64,000 bases of DNA from Rhodoferax lacus (GCF_003415675.1 NZ_QFZK01000014.1:1-64000); one strand, 5' to 3'; shown: positions 9,593 to 18,234, counted from the stretch's first letter. Numbers and translations are program-made. Notes: a model not told the origin generated them from the letters alone.

Positions 9593-10420
9593 ATGAGCAC
9601 CCCCACCCCATCCACTGCGTCGACCACGCGCCGCGGCGTCTCGCTGTCAGCCCAGCGCCTTGGCAAACGCTATGGCGCACGCACCGTGCTGGACCAGACG
9701 CAGCTCCATATTGCGCCCGGCGAATTTGTTGCCATCGTGGGCCGCAGCGGCTGCGGCAAAAGCACGCTGCTGCGCCTGGTGGCCGGTCTGGAAGCCGCAA
9801 GCAGTGGCACCCTGCAGATTGACCAGCAGACGGTGACCGGCCTGCGCGACACCACCCGCATCATGTTCCAGGACGCGCGCCTGCTGCCCTGGAAGCGCGT
9901 CATCGACAACGTGGCCCTGGGGCTGGACGCCTCCCAATATCCCAAGGCACAACAGGTACTGGAGCAGGTCGGCCTGGCCGAGCGCGCCAACGCGTGGCCC
10001 GCACGCCTGTCCGGCGGCCAGCGCCAGCGCGTGGCCCTGGCGCGTGCCCTGGTGCACCAACCCGACTTGCTGCTGCTGGACGAGCCCCTGGGCGCGCTGG
10101 ATGCACTCACCCGCATCGAGATGCACGCGCTGATCGAGTCGCTTTGGCGGCGCTTCAGCTTCACCGCCCTGCTGGTCACGCACGACGTGCAGGAGGCCGT
10201 TGCCTTGGCCGACCGCGTGGTGCTGATTGAAGACGGTGTGATTGCGCTGGACCTGGCGATTGACCTGCCGCGTCCACGCCACCGGGGCGATGCCGCCTTT
10301 GCTGCACTGGAAGAGCGCCTCTTGAGCCGCGTGTTGCAGCGCCCGCCCAAAGAAGAAACCCCACACGACGCCCCCGTATGGCCCGGCACCCCCGCCCACG
10401 GCCTGCGTTGGGCAATTTGA
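9593..10420 (+). CDS. ssuB: Sulfonate ABC transporter ATPase SsuB
   Basis: A 275-residue ABC ATPase. The Walker A is GRSGCGKST (50-58), the signature LSGGQRQRV begins at 139, the Walker B ends in D163-E164 and the switch His is in LVTHD. It lies 12 nt after ssuC. It powers SsuC, and its family placement next to SsuC/SsuA fixes the assignment as SsuB. Confidence 0.95.
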   Translation: MSTPTPSTASTTRRGVSLSAQRLGKRYGARTVLDQTQLHIAPGEFVAIVGRSGCGKSTLLRLVAGLEAASSGTLQIDQQTVTGLRDTTRIMFQDARLLPWKRVIDNVALGLDASQYPKAQQVLEQVGLAERANAWPARLSGGQRQRVALARALVHQPDLLLLDEPLGALDALTRIEMHALIESLWRRFSFTALLVTHDVQEAVALADRVVLIEDGVIALDLAIDLPRPRHRGDAAFAALEERLLSRVLQRPPKEETPHDAPVWPGTPAHGLRWAI

Positions 10421-10457
10421 TGATGCCCCCACGTTCGCGCACTGCGTGTCGCTCTCT

Positions 10458-10480
10458 GCCCCCCGAGGGGGCGCGTTTTT
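10458..10480 (+). terminator. GC-rich hairpin with T-tract between ssuB and ssuF
   Basis: GCCCCC (10458-10463), loop CGA, GGGGGC (10467-10472), then three bases and TTTTT (10476-10480). This has the form of an intrinsic terminator or attenuator that would reduce read-through into ssuF. It sits within a longer non-coding stretch (about 10425-10500) that resembles an intergenic repeat I associate with Comamonadaceae (CCCCGAGGGGGC followed by TTGGGGCGGCCCGGCGG). Confidence 0.5.
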
Positions 10481-10541
10481 CCTTGGGGCGGCCCGGCGGA
10501 AAAACCTTTTTTTATTTTCATTAACCTTTTAGGAGAACCTC

Positions 10542-10757
10542 ATGTCCATCCAAGCCATCAACGTACGCAACCAATTCCGCGGCAAGGTCCGTGAAATCAT
10601 CCGTGGAGACGTGGTCTCCGAGGTCGATGTGGAAACGCCCTGGGGCATCGTCACCTCTGTCATCACCACACGCTCGGTCAATGACCTGCAACTGGTGGTC
10701 GGCTCTGAAGTGGTGGCTTTGGTGAAGTCCACCGAAGTGTCGATTGCCAAGCTCTAG
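10542..10757 (+). CDS. ssuF: Molbindin-like TOBE protein SsuF
   Basis: A 71-residue single-domain molybdopterin/oxyanion-binding protein (TOBE/Mop fold), recognisable by RNQFRGKV near the start and the VTSVITTRSV core. In Pseudomonas putida the sulfonate operon is ssuEADCBF and ssuF encodes such a protein, needed for sulfonate use by an unclear mechanism. The position directly after ssuB matches. A strong Shine-Dalgarno (AGGAG, 10531-10535) precedes ATG. It may bind an oxyanion or cofactor in the cytosol, and its actual ligand here is unknown. Confidence 0.88.
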   Translation: MSIQAINVRNQFRGKVREIIRGDVVSEVDVETPWGIVTSVITTRSVNDLQLVVGSEVVALVKSTEVSIAKL

Positions 10758-10768
10758 AGAGGCAGCGC

Positions 10769-11698
10769 TTGAACTTCCAACAACTGCGCTCGGTGCGCGA
10801 AGCGGTGCGCTGCGGCTTCAACCTGACCGAGGTGGCGGCCATGCTGTTCACCTCGCAGCCAGGGGTGAGCCGGCAAATCCGCGAACTCGAAGACGAGCTG
10901 GGCGTGGAGATTTTTGTGCGCGCGGGCAAGCGCCTGACCGGCCTCACGCCACCCGGTGTGGCGCTGCTGCCTATCGTGGAGCGCCTGCTGCTGGACGCCG
11001 AGAACCTCAAGCGCGCCGGGCAGGACTTCACGGCGCAAATGGAGGGCCAACTCACCGTGGCGGCCACCCACTCGCAGGCGCGCTATGCGCTGCCGCAGGT
11101 GGTGAAAGAGTTTCGCGACAAGTTCCCCAAGGTCACGCTGCACCTGCACCAGGGCTCGCCCAAGCAGGTGGCGGCCATGCTGCTCTCCGGCGAGGCCGAC
11201 ATCGGCGTGGCCACCGAGGCGCTGGGCGACTATGCGCAGCTGGTCACCCTGCCCTGCTACCGCTGGACCCACAGCGTCATCGTGCCGCCCGGCCATCCGC
11301 TGCTGGAAGAGGCCGGACCGGTGACGCTGCAGCAGCTCACCCGTTACCCCATCATCACCTACGAGGTGGGCTACACCGGGCGCTCGCATATCGATGACGC
11401 CTTCCATGCCGAGGGCCTGCACCCGGACGTGGTGCTCACCGCCATGGACGCCGACGTGGTCAAGACCTATGTGGAGCTGGGCATGGGCGTGGGCATCGTC
11501 GCCTCGATTGCGCTGGACGAGGAGCGCGACCTGGGCCTGCGCATCCTGGATGCGGGCCATCTTTTCGCGGTGAACGTCACCCGGCTGGGCCTGCGCAAGG
11601 GCGCCTGGCTGCGCGGCTATGCCTACAATTTTGTGGAGCTGTTTGCGCCCACGCTGACCCGCGAGGTGGTGACTGCGGCCTTTGCGGAGCATGCCTGA
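10769..11698 (+). CDS. CysB-family LysR regulator of sulfur genes
   Basis: A 309-residue LysR-type regulator of the CysB/Cbl/SsuR group. Its N terminus (MNFQQLRSVREAVR) and the THSQARYALP and MDADVVKTYVELG segments are CysB hallmarks. An N-terminal winged HTH (about 1-60) is followed by an effector domain that in CysB binds O-acetylserine/N-acetylserine or sulfate. The start is TTG at 10769 with AGAGAGG about 7 nt upstream. It lies 11 nt after ssuF, at the end of the operon it probably controls. Whether it is the global CysB or a sulfonate-specific SsuR cannot be settled from this window. Confidence 0.92.
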   Translation: MNFQQLRSVREAVRCGFNLTEVAAMLFTSQPGVSRQIRELEDELGVEIFVRAGKRLTGLTPPGVALLPIVERLLLDAENLKRAGQDFTAQMEGQLTVAATHSQARYALPQVVKEFRDKFPKVTLHLHQGSPKQVAAMLLSGEADIGVATEALGDYAQLVTLPCYRWTHSVIVPPGHPLLEEAGPVTLQQLTRYPIITYEVGYTGRSHIDDAFHAEGLHPDVVLTAMDADVVKTYVELGMGVGIVASIALDEERDLGLRILDAGHLFAVNVTRLGLRKGAWLRGYAYNFVELFAPTLTREVVTAAFAEHA

Positions 11699-11752
11699 GC
11701 GGCATGCCACCCAGTGCCAGGCGACAACCCTTGCCTGACCCTTGGCCGGAGC

Positions 11753-12616
11753 TTAGAGGGCGAGCTGCTGCGCATGAAAACGCAGATGGCTCTCGACAAA
11801 GCTGGCGATGAAGAAGTAGCTGTGGTCGTAGCCCGCACGCATGCGCAAGTCCAAGCCCACGCCGGCGCGGCTGCAGGCCTGTTGCAAGAGCTCGGGCTTG
11901 AGCTGGGTCTGCAGGAACGTGTCATTGGCTCCCTGGTCCACCAGCAGGGCCGGGCCCGTCCAGCCGCGCGATTCGATCAGGGCGCAGGCGTCGTAGTCCT
12001 TCCAGGTGTCGCGGTCCGGCCCCAGATAACCCGCCAGTGCCTTCTCGCCCCAGGGGCAGTGCAGGGGCGAGACAATCGGCGCAAAGGCCGACACCGAGCG
12101 GTAGCGCTGCGGGTTGCGCAGCGCCAGCACCAGCGCGCCGTGGCCACCCATGGAGTGGCCAAAGATGCCGGTGCGCTGGGCGTCTATGGGAAAGTGGGCC
12201 GCCATCACCGCGGGCAGCTCCTGCGACACATACGCGTCCATGCGGAAGTTCTGCGCCCAGGGTGCTTGCGTGGCGTTTACATAAAACCCGGCACCCAGTC
12301 CAAAGTCATAGCTGTCGGCCATGCCGGGAATGTCCAGTCCGCGCGGACTGGTGTCGGGCGTGACGATGGCCACACCCAACTCGGCTGCCACGCGCTGGGC
12401 GCCGGCCTTGGTGATGAAGTTCTCTTCCGTGCAGGTCAGGCCCGAGAGCCAGTACAGCACCGGCACCGGGCCGACTTTGGCCTGGGGCGGCAGAAACACG
12501 CCAAAGCGCATGGTGCAGCCGGTTTGCTCCGAGACGTGGCTGTACACGCCCTGCGTGCCCTCGAAGCACAGGTTCTGGCTGACGGTGGTGATGGTGTTGG
12601 TTTGGATGGTGCTCAT
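11753..12616 (-). CDS. fghA: S-formylglutathione hydrolase
   Basis: A 287-residue alpha/beta hydrolase that converts S-formylglutathione to formate and glutathione in formaldehyde detoxification. The nucleophile is S155 in GHSMGGHGA. The Asp and His of the triad are in the DQGAND and GYDHSY segments. Length and sequence fit the FghA/FrmB family. The usual partner, glutathione-dependent formaldehyde dehydrogenase, is not adjacent. It converges on the CysB-like gene. Confidence 0.95.
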   Translation of the reverse strand: MSTIQTNTITTVSQNLCFEGTQGVYSHVSEQTGCTMRFGVFLPPQAKVGPVPVLYWLSGLTCTEENFITKAGAQRVAAELGVAIVTPDTSPRGLDIPGMADSYDFGLGAGFYVNATQAPWAQNFRMDAYVSQELPAVMAAHFPIDAQRTGIFGHSMGGHGALVLALRNPQRYRSVSAFAPIVSPLHCPWGEKALAGYLGPDRDTWKDYDACALIESRGWTGPALLVDQGANDTFLQTQLKPELLQQACSRAGVGLDLRMRAGYDHSYFFIASFVESHLRFHAQQLAL

Positions 12617-12744
12617 AGGGTGCCCATGCTAATCGCTGCGGCCCGTCGGTTCCCGTTCAGAAGGGTCGCCATGCTGCAAGCCGGCCCAAACGCCAGCTGT
12701 ATCCTATGTCCCGTAACCGTTCTACCAACCCCACTACGCCCCGC

Positions 12745-13173
12745 ATGACAGCCTTCACCCCCTTGCACGCCCTTCTGGGCGGCCTGCTGATCGGCGCAGC
12801 CGCCATCCTGCTGCTCTGGCTGGACGGCCGCATTGCCGGTGTCACCGGCATGGTCACCGGTCTGCTGGTCAAGCCCACGGGAGAGCAGGCCTGGCGTTTG
12901 CTGTTCCTGCTGGGGTTGGTGGCGGGCACTACGGCTTACCAGCATTGGGGTGCAGCCACACCGCTGCGCCAGGGCTTTCCGGTGCCGCTGCTGATCCTGG
13001 CCGGCCTGCTGACGGGCTACGGCACCGCGCAGGCCAACGGCTGCACCAGCGGCCACGGTGTGTGCGGTCTGGCGCGCTTCTCGCTGCGCTCGCTGGTGGC
13101 CACCGGCACCTTTCTGGGCGTGGCCATCCTCACCACTTTCCTGGTGCGCCATGTGGCAGGGCTTGCCCCATGA
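12745..13173 (+). CDS. YeeE/YedE-family membrane protein, first half
   Basis: A 142-residue membrane protein of the YeeE/YedE (DUF395) family with about four hydrophobic segments. It has the conserved NGCTSGHGVCGLAR motif carrying C100 and C107. YeeE/TsuA relatives import thiosulfate, and split two-gene forms (PmpA/PmpB type) occur near sulfide and rhodanese genes. I prefer ATG 12745, whose product begins like its relatives. An in-frame ATG at 12706 would add 13 residues. The stop overlaps the next start (ATGA). Confidence 0.85.
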   Translation: MTAFTPLHALLGGLLIGAAAILLLWLDGRIAGVTGMVTGLLVKPTGEQAWRLLFLLGLVAGTTAYQHWGAATPLRQGFPVPLLILAGLLTGYGTAQANGCTSGHGVCGLARFSLRSLVATGTFLGVAILTTFLVRHVAGLAP

Positions 13174-13613
13174 GCCGCGCAGTTTTGCGCAATCTGGGAG
13201 CGCTGCTCAGCGGCCTGGTGTTTGGCCTGGGCCTGTCGCTCGCACAGATGACCAACCCGAACAAGGTGCTCAACTTTCTGGACATCAGCGGCCCCTGGGA
13301 CCCCAGCCTGCTGCTGGTACTGGGCGGCGCGGTGGTGCTCAGCGCCCTGGGTTTTCACGGCGTTCTCAAGCGTGGTGCGCCGCTGTGGGACACGCAGTTT
13401 CACCTGCCCCTGCGCCAGGCCATAGACCGCCCGCTGGTCATCGGCTCGGCCCTGTTCGGACTGGGCTGGGGCTTGGCGGGCTACTGCCCGGGGCCTGCCA
13501 TTGCGTCCCTGGGCTTTGGCAACCCGGAAGCCCTGTGGGTGGTGCCCAGCATCGTGGCCGGTGCGGCCCTGCAGCGCTGGACCCACTACCGGCAAACCGC
13601 AGACATTGATTAG
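13170..13613 (+). CDS. YeeE/YedE-family membrane protein, second half (DUF6691)
   Basis: A 147-residue membrane protein of the DUF6691 branch of YeeE/YedE. It starts inside the stop of the previous gene and is therefore coupled to it. The family Cys is C106 in GYCPGPAI. Together the two genes should form one sulfur-compound transporter that passes the substrate along conserved cysteines, by analogy with the fused thiosulfate transporter. The substrate here is not known. Confidence 0.85.
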   Translation: MSRAVLRNLGALLSGLVFGLGLSLAQMTNPNKVLNFLDISGPWDPSLLLVLGGAVVLSALGFHGVLKRGAPLWDTQFHLPLRQAIDRPLVIGSALFGLGWGLAGYCPGPAIASLGFGNPEALWVVPSIVAGAALQRWTHYRQTADID

Positions 13614-13691
13614 GCGCAAAGACATTCTTGCCTGCCCGCAGCCCAGCGCCCTACACTCGCACGCACCACACACCCCATTCTCTTCAGCCCT

Positions 13692-14645
13692 ATGCAAGAC
13701 GACAACGTACCCCGGTCCGCAATCGAATGGCCCACCTGGATGGTCTGGCTGACTGTCTGGGGTGCCTGGCTGGTGCTGGTGGAAAACTACGACAACATTC
13801 CAGCCTGGATAGCCACACCGCTGCTCATCGTGCTGGTGGCCTGGTACATGAGCTTCCAGCATGAGCTCACCCACGGCCACCCCACCCGCAACGAGACCCT
13901 CAACCGCCTGATCGGCCTGCCTCCGCTGGCCATCTGGTACCCCTTTGACACCTACAAGGCCGACCACCTCAAACACCACGACGATGCCCACCTGACCGAG
14001 CCCGGCGTGGACACCGAGAGCAACTACATCACCCCCGAGCAAGCCGCCACCATGGGCACGGTAGCGCTGTGGCTGTACAAGAGCCAGCGCACCGTGCTGG
14101 GCCGCTTGCTGATAGGCCCGGCCATCGTCATCGTCAGCCTGGCCACGCGCATCGCACGCGGCCTGCGCGCTGGCGATTGGACCCAGCTGCGGGTCTGGGC
14201 CGTGCACCTGCCCCTGGTGGCCCTGCTGCTGTGGGCGCTGGAGCGCTACACCAGTGTCTCGGCCTGGCACTACTGTTTTGGCATCGCCTACCCGGCCCTG
14301 GGCCTGGCCATGCTGCGCTCGCTCTACGAGCACCGCCCCGGCGCCCTGCCCACACACCGCACCGTGATCAACGAAGCCGCTGCCCCCTGGCGCCTGCTCT
14401 ACCTGAACAACAATTACCACGTGGTGCACCATGCCTACCCGCAGGCACCCTGGTACCAGATTCCCGCCCTCTACCACGCAGACCCTGCGGCCTGGCAGGC
14501 AGGCAACGGCGGCTTTGTGTTGCCTGGCTACCTGTACCTGATTCGCCACTTTGCCTGGACCCCTGTAGACAGCCCGGTGCTGGCCGCTCCCGCCACAGCA
14601 CCGCAACGCGCGGCCAAGCCCGCACGCGCCGCCGCCAAGCCGTGA
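13692..14645 (+). CDS. Membrane fatty acid desaturase family protein
   Basis: A 317-residue integral membrane di-iron protein. The three histidine boxes are HELTHGH (57-63), HLKHH (92-96) and HVVHH (243-247), with four or so membrane segments between. Family members desaturate or hydroxylate acyl chains or carotenoids, and the sequence alone does not tell which. The C terminus is an Ala/Pro/Lys-rich tail. The next gene begins at or just after its stop, suggesting co-translation. Confidence 0.88.
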   Translation: MQDDNVPRSAIEWPTWMVWLTVWGAWLVLVENYDNIPAWIATPLLIVLVAWYMSFQHELTHGHPTRNETLNRLIGLPPLAIWYPFDTYKADHLKHHDDAHLTEPGVDTESNYITPEQAATMGTVALWLYKSQRTVLGRLLIGPAIVIVSLATRIARGLRAGDWTQLRVWAVHLPLVALLLWALERYTSVSAWHYCFGIAYPALGLAMLRSLYEHRPGALPTHRTVINEAAAPWRLLYLNNNYHVVHHAYPQAPWYQIPALYHADPAAWQAGNGGFVLPGYLYLIRHFAWTPVDSPVLAAPATAPQRAAKPARAAAKP

Positions 14646-14650
14646 GCGCC

Positions 14651-15466
14651 ATGCAGGCGGCGATGCCCATGTACTTCCCGCCACAAGCGGCGCTGCAGGC
14701 TTTCTGGGCCGCGCTGGCAACGCTGCTGCGCGCGGACCCGCGCATGGTGGCCGCCGACATCCCCGAAGTCCTCACGCAAGCAGCCGACTGCCATGTGCAA
14801 TGGCTGGAGCCTGACTTGCTGCTCAGCCAGGCCTGCGGTTATCCGCTGGTGACACAGTTGGCAGGCCGCGTGCAACTGGTGGGCACCTTTGCCTATGACG
14901 CGCCCGGAGCAGAGGGCACGGACTGCCGCAGCCAGCTCATCTGCCGCGCCAGCGACCCGCGTAGCAGCCTGGAAGCCTTCGCAGGCAGCACGCTGGCCTT
15001 TAACGACACCATCTCGCAGTCCGGCTACAACGCCCTGCGTGCCTTGGTCAGCCGCAGCGCAACGCCAAGGCCTTTCTTTGCCCACACCGTGATGACGGGC
15101 GCGCACTACCGCTCCATTGAAGCGGTGCGCAGTGGGCAGGCTGACATGGCGGCAGTGGACGCGGTGAGCTGGGCGCTCTGGCAACAGGACCAACAGCGGG
15201 ACCAAACAGGTCGTGCAGCTGAACTCCGGGTCTTTGGCCAGACGGATACCTATCCGGGCCTGCCACTCATCACCTCGCTGCAAACCGCGTCGGAGGTACT
15301 GGCGGCGCTGCGCCAGGCACTGCAGCGCATTGCCAGCGACCCGGCGTTTGCCGCTGTGCGTGCGCCCCTGCGCATCACCGGTTTCAAAGCCACCACGCCA
15401 GCGGATTACCAGCGCTGCCTGGACATGCAGGCGCTGGCCTTTGCCGCGGGTCTGCACACACTGTAG
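14651..15466 (+). CDS. PhnD-like substrate-binding domain protein, no signal peptide
   Basis: A 271-residue protein with the phosphate/phosphonate-binding (PhnD/SsuA superfamily) fold. The FNDTISQSGYNALR and SGQADMAAVDAVSW segments are typical ligand-binding regions. Unlike transported binding proteins it has no recognisable signal peptide or lipobox, so it is probably cytosolic. No ABC permease is adjacent. The start could also be GTG 14642, which overlaps the desaturase stop. Its ligand is unknown. Confidence 0.8.
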   Translation: MQAAMPMYFPPQAALQAFWAALATLLRADPRMVAADIPEVLTQAADCHVQWLEPDLLLSQACGYPLVTQLAGRVQLVGTFAYDAPGAEGTDCRSQLICRASDPRSSLEAFAGSTLAFNDTISQSGYNALRALVSRSATPRPFFAHTVMTGAHYRSIEAVRSGQADMAAVDAVSWALWQQDQQRDQTGRAAELRVFGQTDTYPGLPLITSLQTASEVLAALRQALQRIASDPAFAAVRAPLRITGFKATTPADYQRCLDMQALAFAAGLHTL

Positions 15467-15514
15467 GTGCGATATCGCACGTTGTGCGAGCCCAAGCCGT
15501 GCTACCTTGGCAGC

Positions 15515-16186
15515 ATGTGTTTTTCCGCCACCGCCAGCTTCACCTCTTCCGCGCTCCTGATTACGGCGGGTGCCGTGGCGCTGCGCCAGAAGCCCGACCG
15601 CCACGCGTGGCCCTATGCGCTGATGCCGGTTCTGTTTGGCGTCCAGCAGTTTCTGGAGGGGCTGATCTGGCTCAAGCTCGATGGCCACACTGCCCTGCTC
15701 AACGCTGTGTCCACGACCGATCTGGCGCAGGCCTTCTCGCTGTTCTCGCAGGTGTTCTGGCCGGTGTTTGTGCCGCTGGCCGTGGGCCTGATGGAGCCGG
15801 TGCTGTGGCGCCGCCGCGCCATCCTGGCCTGCCTGCTGGCGGGGCTGGTGGCCAGCATGTTCCTGTTGAGCGCCATGCTGCAAATTCCCATCACGGCATC
15901 GCTGCAGGGGCAGCACATTGCCTATGGCTTCAGCCACACCCATGTGCTGACGGCCAGCACGCTGTACCTGGTGGGCGCCTGCCTGGCGCCTCTGCTGTCC
16001 AGTCACCCCAGCGTGCGGCTGTTCGGCGTGGTGGCAGTAGCCACGGCAGCGCTCACTTATCTGATCTTTGCGGCCTGGTTTATTTCCGTGTGGTGCTTTT
16101 TTGCCGGCCTGATGAGTTGCGTGGTGTTGCTGCACTTCTTCCCGCAGGTGCAGCAGCATTTCAGAACCCGGCTTAAGGCTTGGTGA
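15515..16186 (+). CDS. DUF6629 family membrane protein
   Basis: A 223-residue protein of about seven hydrophobic segments that begins MCFSATASF, the conserved start of the DUF6629 family. That fixes the start at 15515 rather than at an ATG 48 nt earlier. Function is not known. Its last 14 nt overlap the convergent methyltransferase-like gene. Confidence 0.8.
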   Translation: MCFSATASFTSSALLITAGAVALRQKPDRHAWPYALMPVLFGVQQFLEGLIWLKLDGHTALLNAVSTTDLAQAFSLFSQVFWPVFVPLAVGLMEPVLWRRRAILACLLAGLVASMFLLSAMLQIPITASLQGQHIAYGFSHTHVLTASTLYLVGACLAPLLSSHPSVRLFGVVAVATAALTYLIFAAWFISVWCFFAGLMSCVVLLHFFPQVQQHFRTRLKAW

Positions 16187-16976
16187 ACTTGAGCGTCATG
16201 CGGTCGCTCTCGCCTAAGGCCTGGTACTTCTCGCGGTCCACGTCCTTGTTCACAAAGGACGGCGGCAAGGCCCACACACCGCCCACGTGGTCGGCCGTGT
16301 CCTTGGGGTTGGCATTGATCTCGGAGGCCGCCTCCAGCGTGAAGCCCACGCTTTGCGCCATGCGCACCACGTAGGCTTGGTGCACATAGCCGGTGCTGCT
16401 GGTGGCATCCTGGATTCTCCCGGCGGGCAGGCGGTGCTCCACCACGCCCAGCACGCCACCGTGCTTGAGGCTTTGGTAGGCGCTGGCAAACACCGCGCGC
16501 ACGCCTTCGTCGCCATTCAGGTTCCAGTTGTGCACGTTGCGAAAGGTCAGCACCAGATCGGCCGAGCCGGGTGCGGCGTAGTTCAGCTTGGCCGGTGGCG
16601 CAAACACGCCCAGCACCACGCGGTCATAGAGCGCAGGTTGTTGGGCCAGCTTGGATTTGAGGCGCTCCAGGCTTTTCAAAGCCTCGGGCTTGTCGGAGGC
16701 CGGGTCATCGGCGGCCAGCACCAGCAGCCCCTTGTCGCGCAGATAGGGCGCCAGGATCTCGGTGTACCAGCCGCCGCCCGGGCTGATTTCCACCACCGTG
16801 CTGTCGGGGCGCAGGCCAAAGAAGTTCAGGGTTTCATAGGGGTGGCGCCACACGTCGCGCGCCGCAAAGACCGGTGTGCGGTGCGTGCCGGCAATCACAT
16901 CCTTGAGTGCGCCATCAGCCTGCGCCGCTGTGCAAAGTGTCAGGGCCAACAGGACAGCCCCTGCAAATGGGTTCAT
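16173..16976 (-). CDS. Exported methyltransferase-like protein (COG4798 type)
   Basis: A 267-residue protein with an N-terminal signal peptide (hydrophobic stretch, cleavage near AAQADG) followed by a SAM-methyltransferase-like fold. The motif I region is VVEISPGGGWYTEIL, and VLTFRNVHNW and GVLGVVEHR follow. Such proteins are predicted in the periplasm, where SAM is scarce, so enzymatic activity is doubtful. The start at 16976 has AAGGAAA upstream. Substrate unknown. Confidence 0.82.
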   Translation of the reverse strand: MNPFAGAVLLALTLCTAAQADGALKDVIAGTHRTPVFAARDVWRHPYETLNFFGLRPDSTVVEISPGGGWYTEILAPYLRDKGLLVLAADDPASDKPEALKSLERLKSKLAQQPALYDRVVLGVFAPPAKLNYAAPGSADLVLTFRNVHNWNLNGDEGVRAVFASAYQSLKHGGVLGVVEHRLPAGRIQDATSSTGYVHQAYVVRMAQSVGFTLEAASEINANPKDTADHVGGVWALPPSFVNKDVDREKYQALGESDRMTLKFTKP

Positions 16977-17086
16977 GGACTTTCCTTGTAGTTGTGCGCG
17001 CCGCGTGAGGGCGAGCGCACAACTATAGGGGCATTGCGCAGGCCTTCTGACGTGTGGGTGCAATTGCAGGCGCGCACAATAGGCCC

Positions 17087-17395
17087 ATGAACTTCTTGCT
17101 GGATTTTGTGGCCCAGACCCTGCGCAGTGTTTTGCGGCTGTTGATGGTGGCCATGCTGGGCGCTCTGGTGCTGGGCATTCTTGCGTTTGGCCTTTGCGCA
17201 GCGCTGCTGTCGGTGCTGTGGTCTTTGCTGCGTGGAAAAAAGCCCGCCATGTTCACCGTGTTCCAGACCTTCCGTCAGGCCTCACAGCCCTTCAGGCAGG
17301 GCTTTCAGAAGGCAGCCCCGGCCAGCCAGGGCGATGTGGTGGATGTGCAGGCGCACGAGGTGCGCCAGGCGCTGGAGCGGCCCGAAGGCCACTGA
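17087..17395 (+). CDS. Small membrane protein, hypothetical
   Basis: A 102-residue protein with two adjacent hydrophobic segments (about residues 10-50) and a polar C-terminal half rich in Gln and Glu. I do not recognise the family. ATG 17087 fits the start of the hydrophobic region. An ATG 33 nt upstream is possible but lacks a ribosome binding site. It is flanked by unrelated genes. Confidence 0.65.
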   Translation: MNFLLDFVAQTLRSVLRLLMVAMLGALVLGILAFGLCAALLSVLWSLLRGKKPAMFTVFQTFRQASQPFRQGFQKAAPASQGDVVDVQAHEVRQALERPEGH

Positions 17396-17422
17396 CCGGA
17401 CCTCTGCCCCTAAGCCAGGCCC

Positions 17423-17644
17423 TCAGGGCTTGCGTGAACCCGTCAGCAACAGCAGCAGGCCTACGCCCACGGCGCCCAGTCCGGCCCACAGCGGGATGTT
17501 GACGCGTTGCTGCTCTGTCACTTGCAGCTTGATGGGGCCGATGCTGGCAGCTTCGGTTTGTTTGGTGTAGCTGAAGCCACCGTAGCTGGCGCCCAGTGCG
17601 CCCAACACGATCAGCAGAATGCCCAGGGTTTTGATAGCGTTCAT
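17423..17644 (-). CDS. Small two-helix membrane protein (DUF3185-like)
   Basis: A 73-residue protein with an N-terminal membrane helix (ILLIVLGALGASYGGFSYT), a 25-residue polar loop and a second helix followed by a short basic tail. The YGGFSYTK segment and the layout resemble DUF3185-type small inner-membrane proteins of unknown function. It lies just downstream of another small membrane protein in the same orientation. Confidence 0.7.
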   Translation of the reverse strand: MNAIKTLGILLIVLGALGASYGGFSYTKQTEAASIGPIKLQVTEQQRVNIPLWAGLGAVGVGLLLLLTGSRKP

Positions 17645-17656
17645 GGCGGGCTCCGT

Positions 17657-17806
17657 CTACAAAGGGCTGCGGCCTTGGATCACGCGCACCAGCACGACCA
17701 CGATAGCGACGACCAGCAGGATGTGGATGAAGCCGCCCATGGTGTAGGCGGTGACCATGCCTAGCGCCCAGAGTATGAGCAAAATGATAGCGAGGGTTCC
17801 GAGCAT
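17657..17806 (-). CDS. Lmo0937-family small membrane protein (DUF5670)
   Basis: A 49-residue protein with two hydrophobic segments (LAIILLILWALGMV and IHILLVVAIVVVLVRVI) separated by TAYTMGG. This is the standard size and layout of the Lmo0937 family, common in stress-related loci. ATG 17806 is preceded by AAGGAAG, and upstream in-frame sequence is not conserved-looking. Function unknown. Confidence 0.8.
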   Translation of the reverse strand: MLGTLAIILLILWALGMVTAYTMGGFIHILLVVAIVVVLVRVIQGRSPL

Positions 17807-17958
17807 GGTGTCTTCCTTGTGTTGTTGAAATTCAGAGGTTTCAGTGTCGCGCGCGGCGGCGGCGGCGTCGGTGCGCTGGCGCACGCTTGCCAAGACTGGC
17901 GCACGTTGCCATGCAGAGGCGCCAAGTGCTGCCCCACCTGCTGCCTTAAGATGAAGGC

Positions 17959-18234
17959 ATGTACAAAATCTACTGGACCGATGCGACCAGCGCAGCCTGC
18001 TCCCAGGACGAGACCCTCCTCACCCGGGCCCTGGACCTGGTCAAGGCCAGGCGCGATGCCGGGCACTCGTTTGTGACCATGGTCGCCGAAGACCCGGACC
18101 ATGTGGGAAAGCCCGGTGTGGACGCGGTGGTGGATGGCAAGACGCCCGACGGGCAGGACTATGAATGGTCCAAGTCCGGCCGCGCCGGCAAGCCCCGCAG
18201 ACACGACAAACCGCTGGCCGTCAAAGACCGCTAA
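17959..18234 (+). CDS. Conserved hypothetical protein, 91 residues
   Basis: A 91-residue soluble protein with no signal or membrane segment. It starts MYKIYWTDATS and ends in a basic tail (RAGKPRRHDKPL). I do not recognise a domain. Codon use and GC content match neighbouring genes, which supports that it is real. Confidence 0.6.
   Translation: MYKIYWTDATSAACSQDETLLTRALDLVKARRDAGHSFVTMVAEDPDHVGKPGVDAVVDGKTPDGQDYEWSKSGRAGKPRRHDKPLAVKDR

Noticed and set aside
11699..11752. Terminator between the CysB-like gene and fghA
   Set aside because: Only a weak CAGGC...GCCTG stem without a T-tract is present.
13017..14720. Open frame of about 567 codons on the minus strand
   Set aside because: Antisense to the YeeE and desaturase genes, with no domain and skewed composition.
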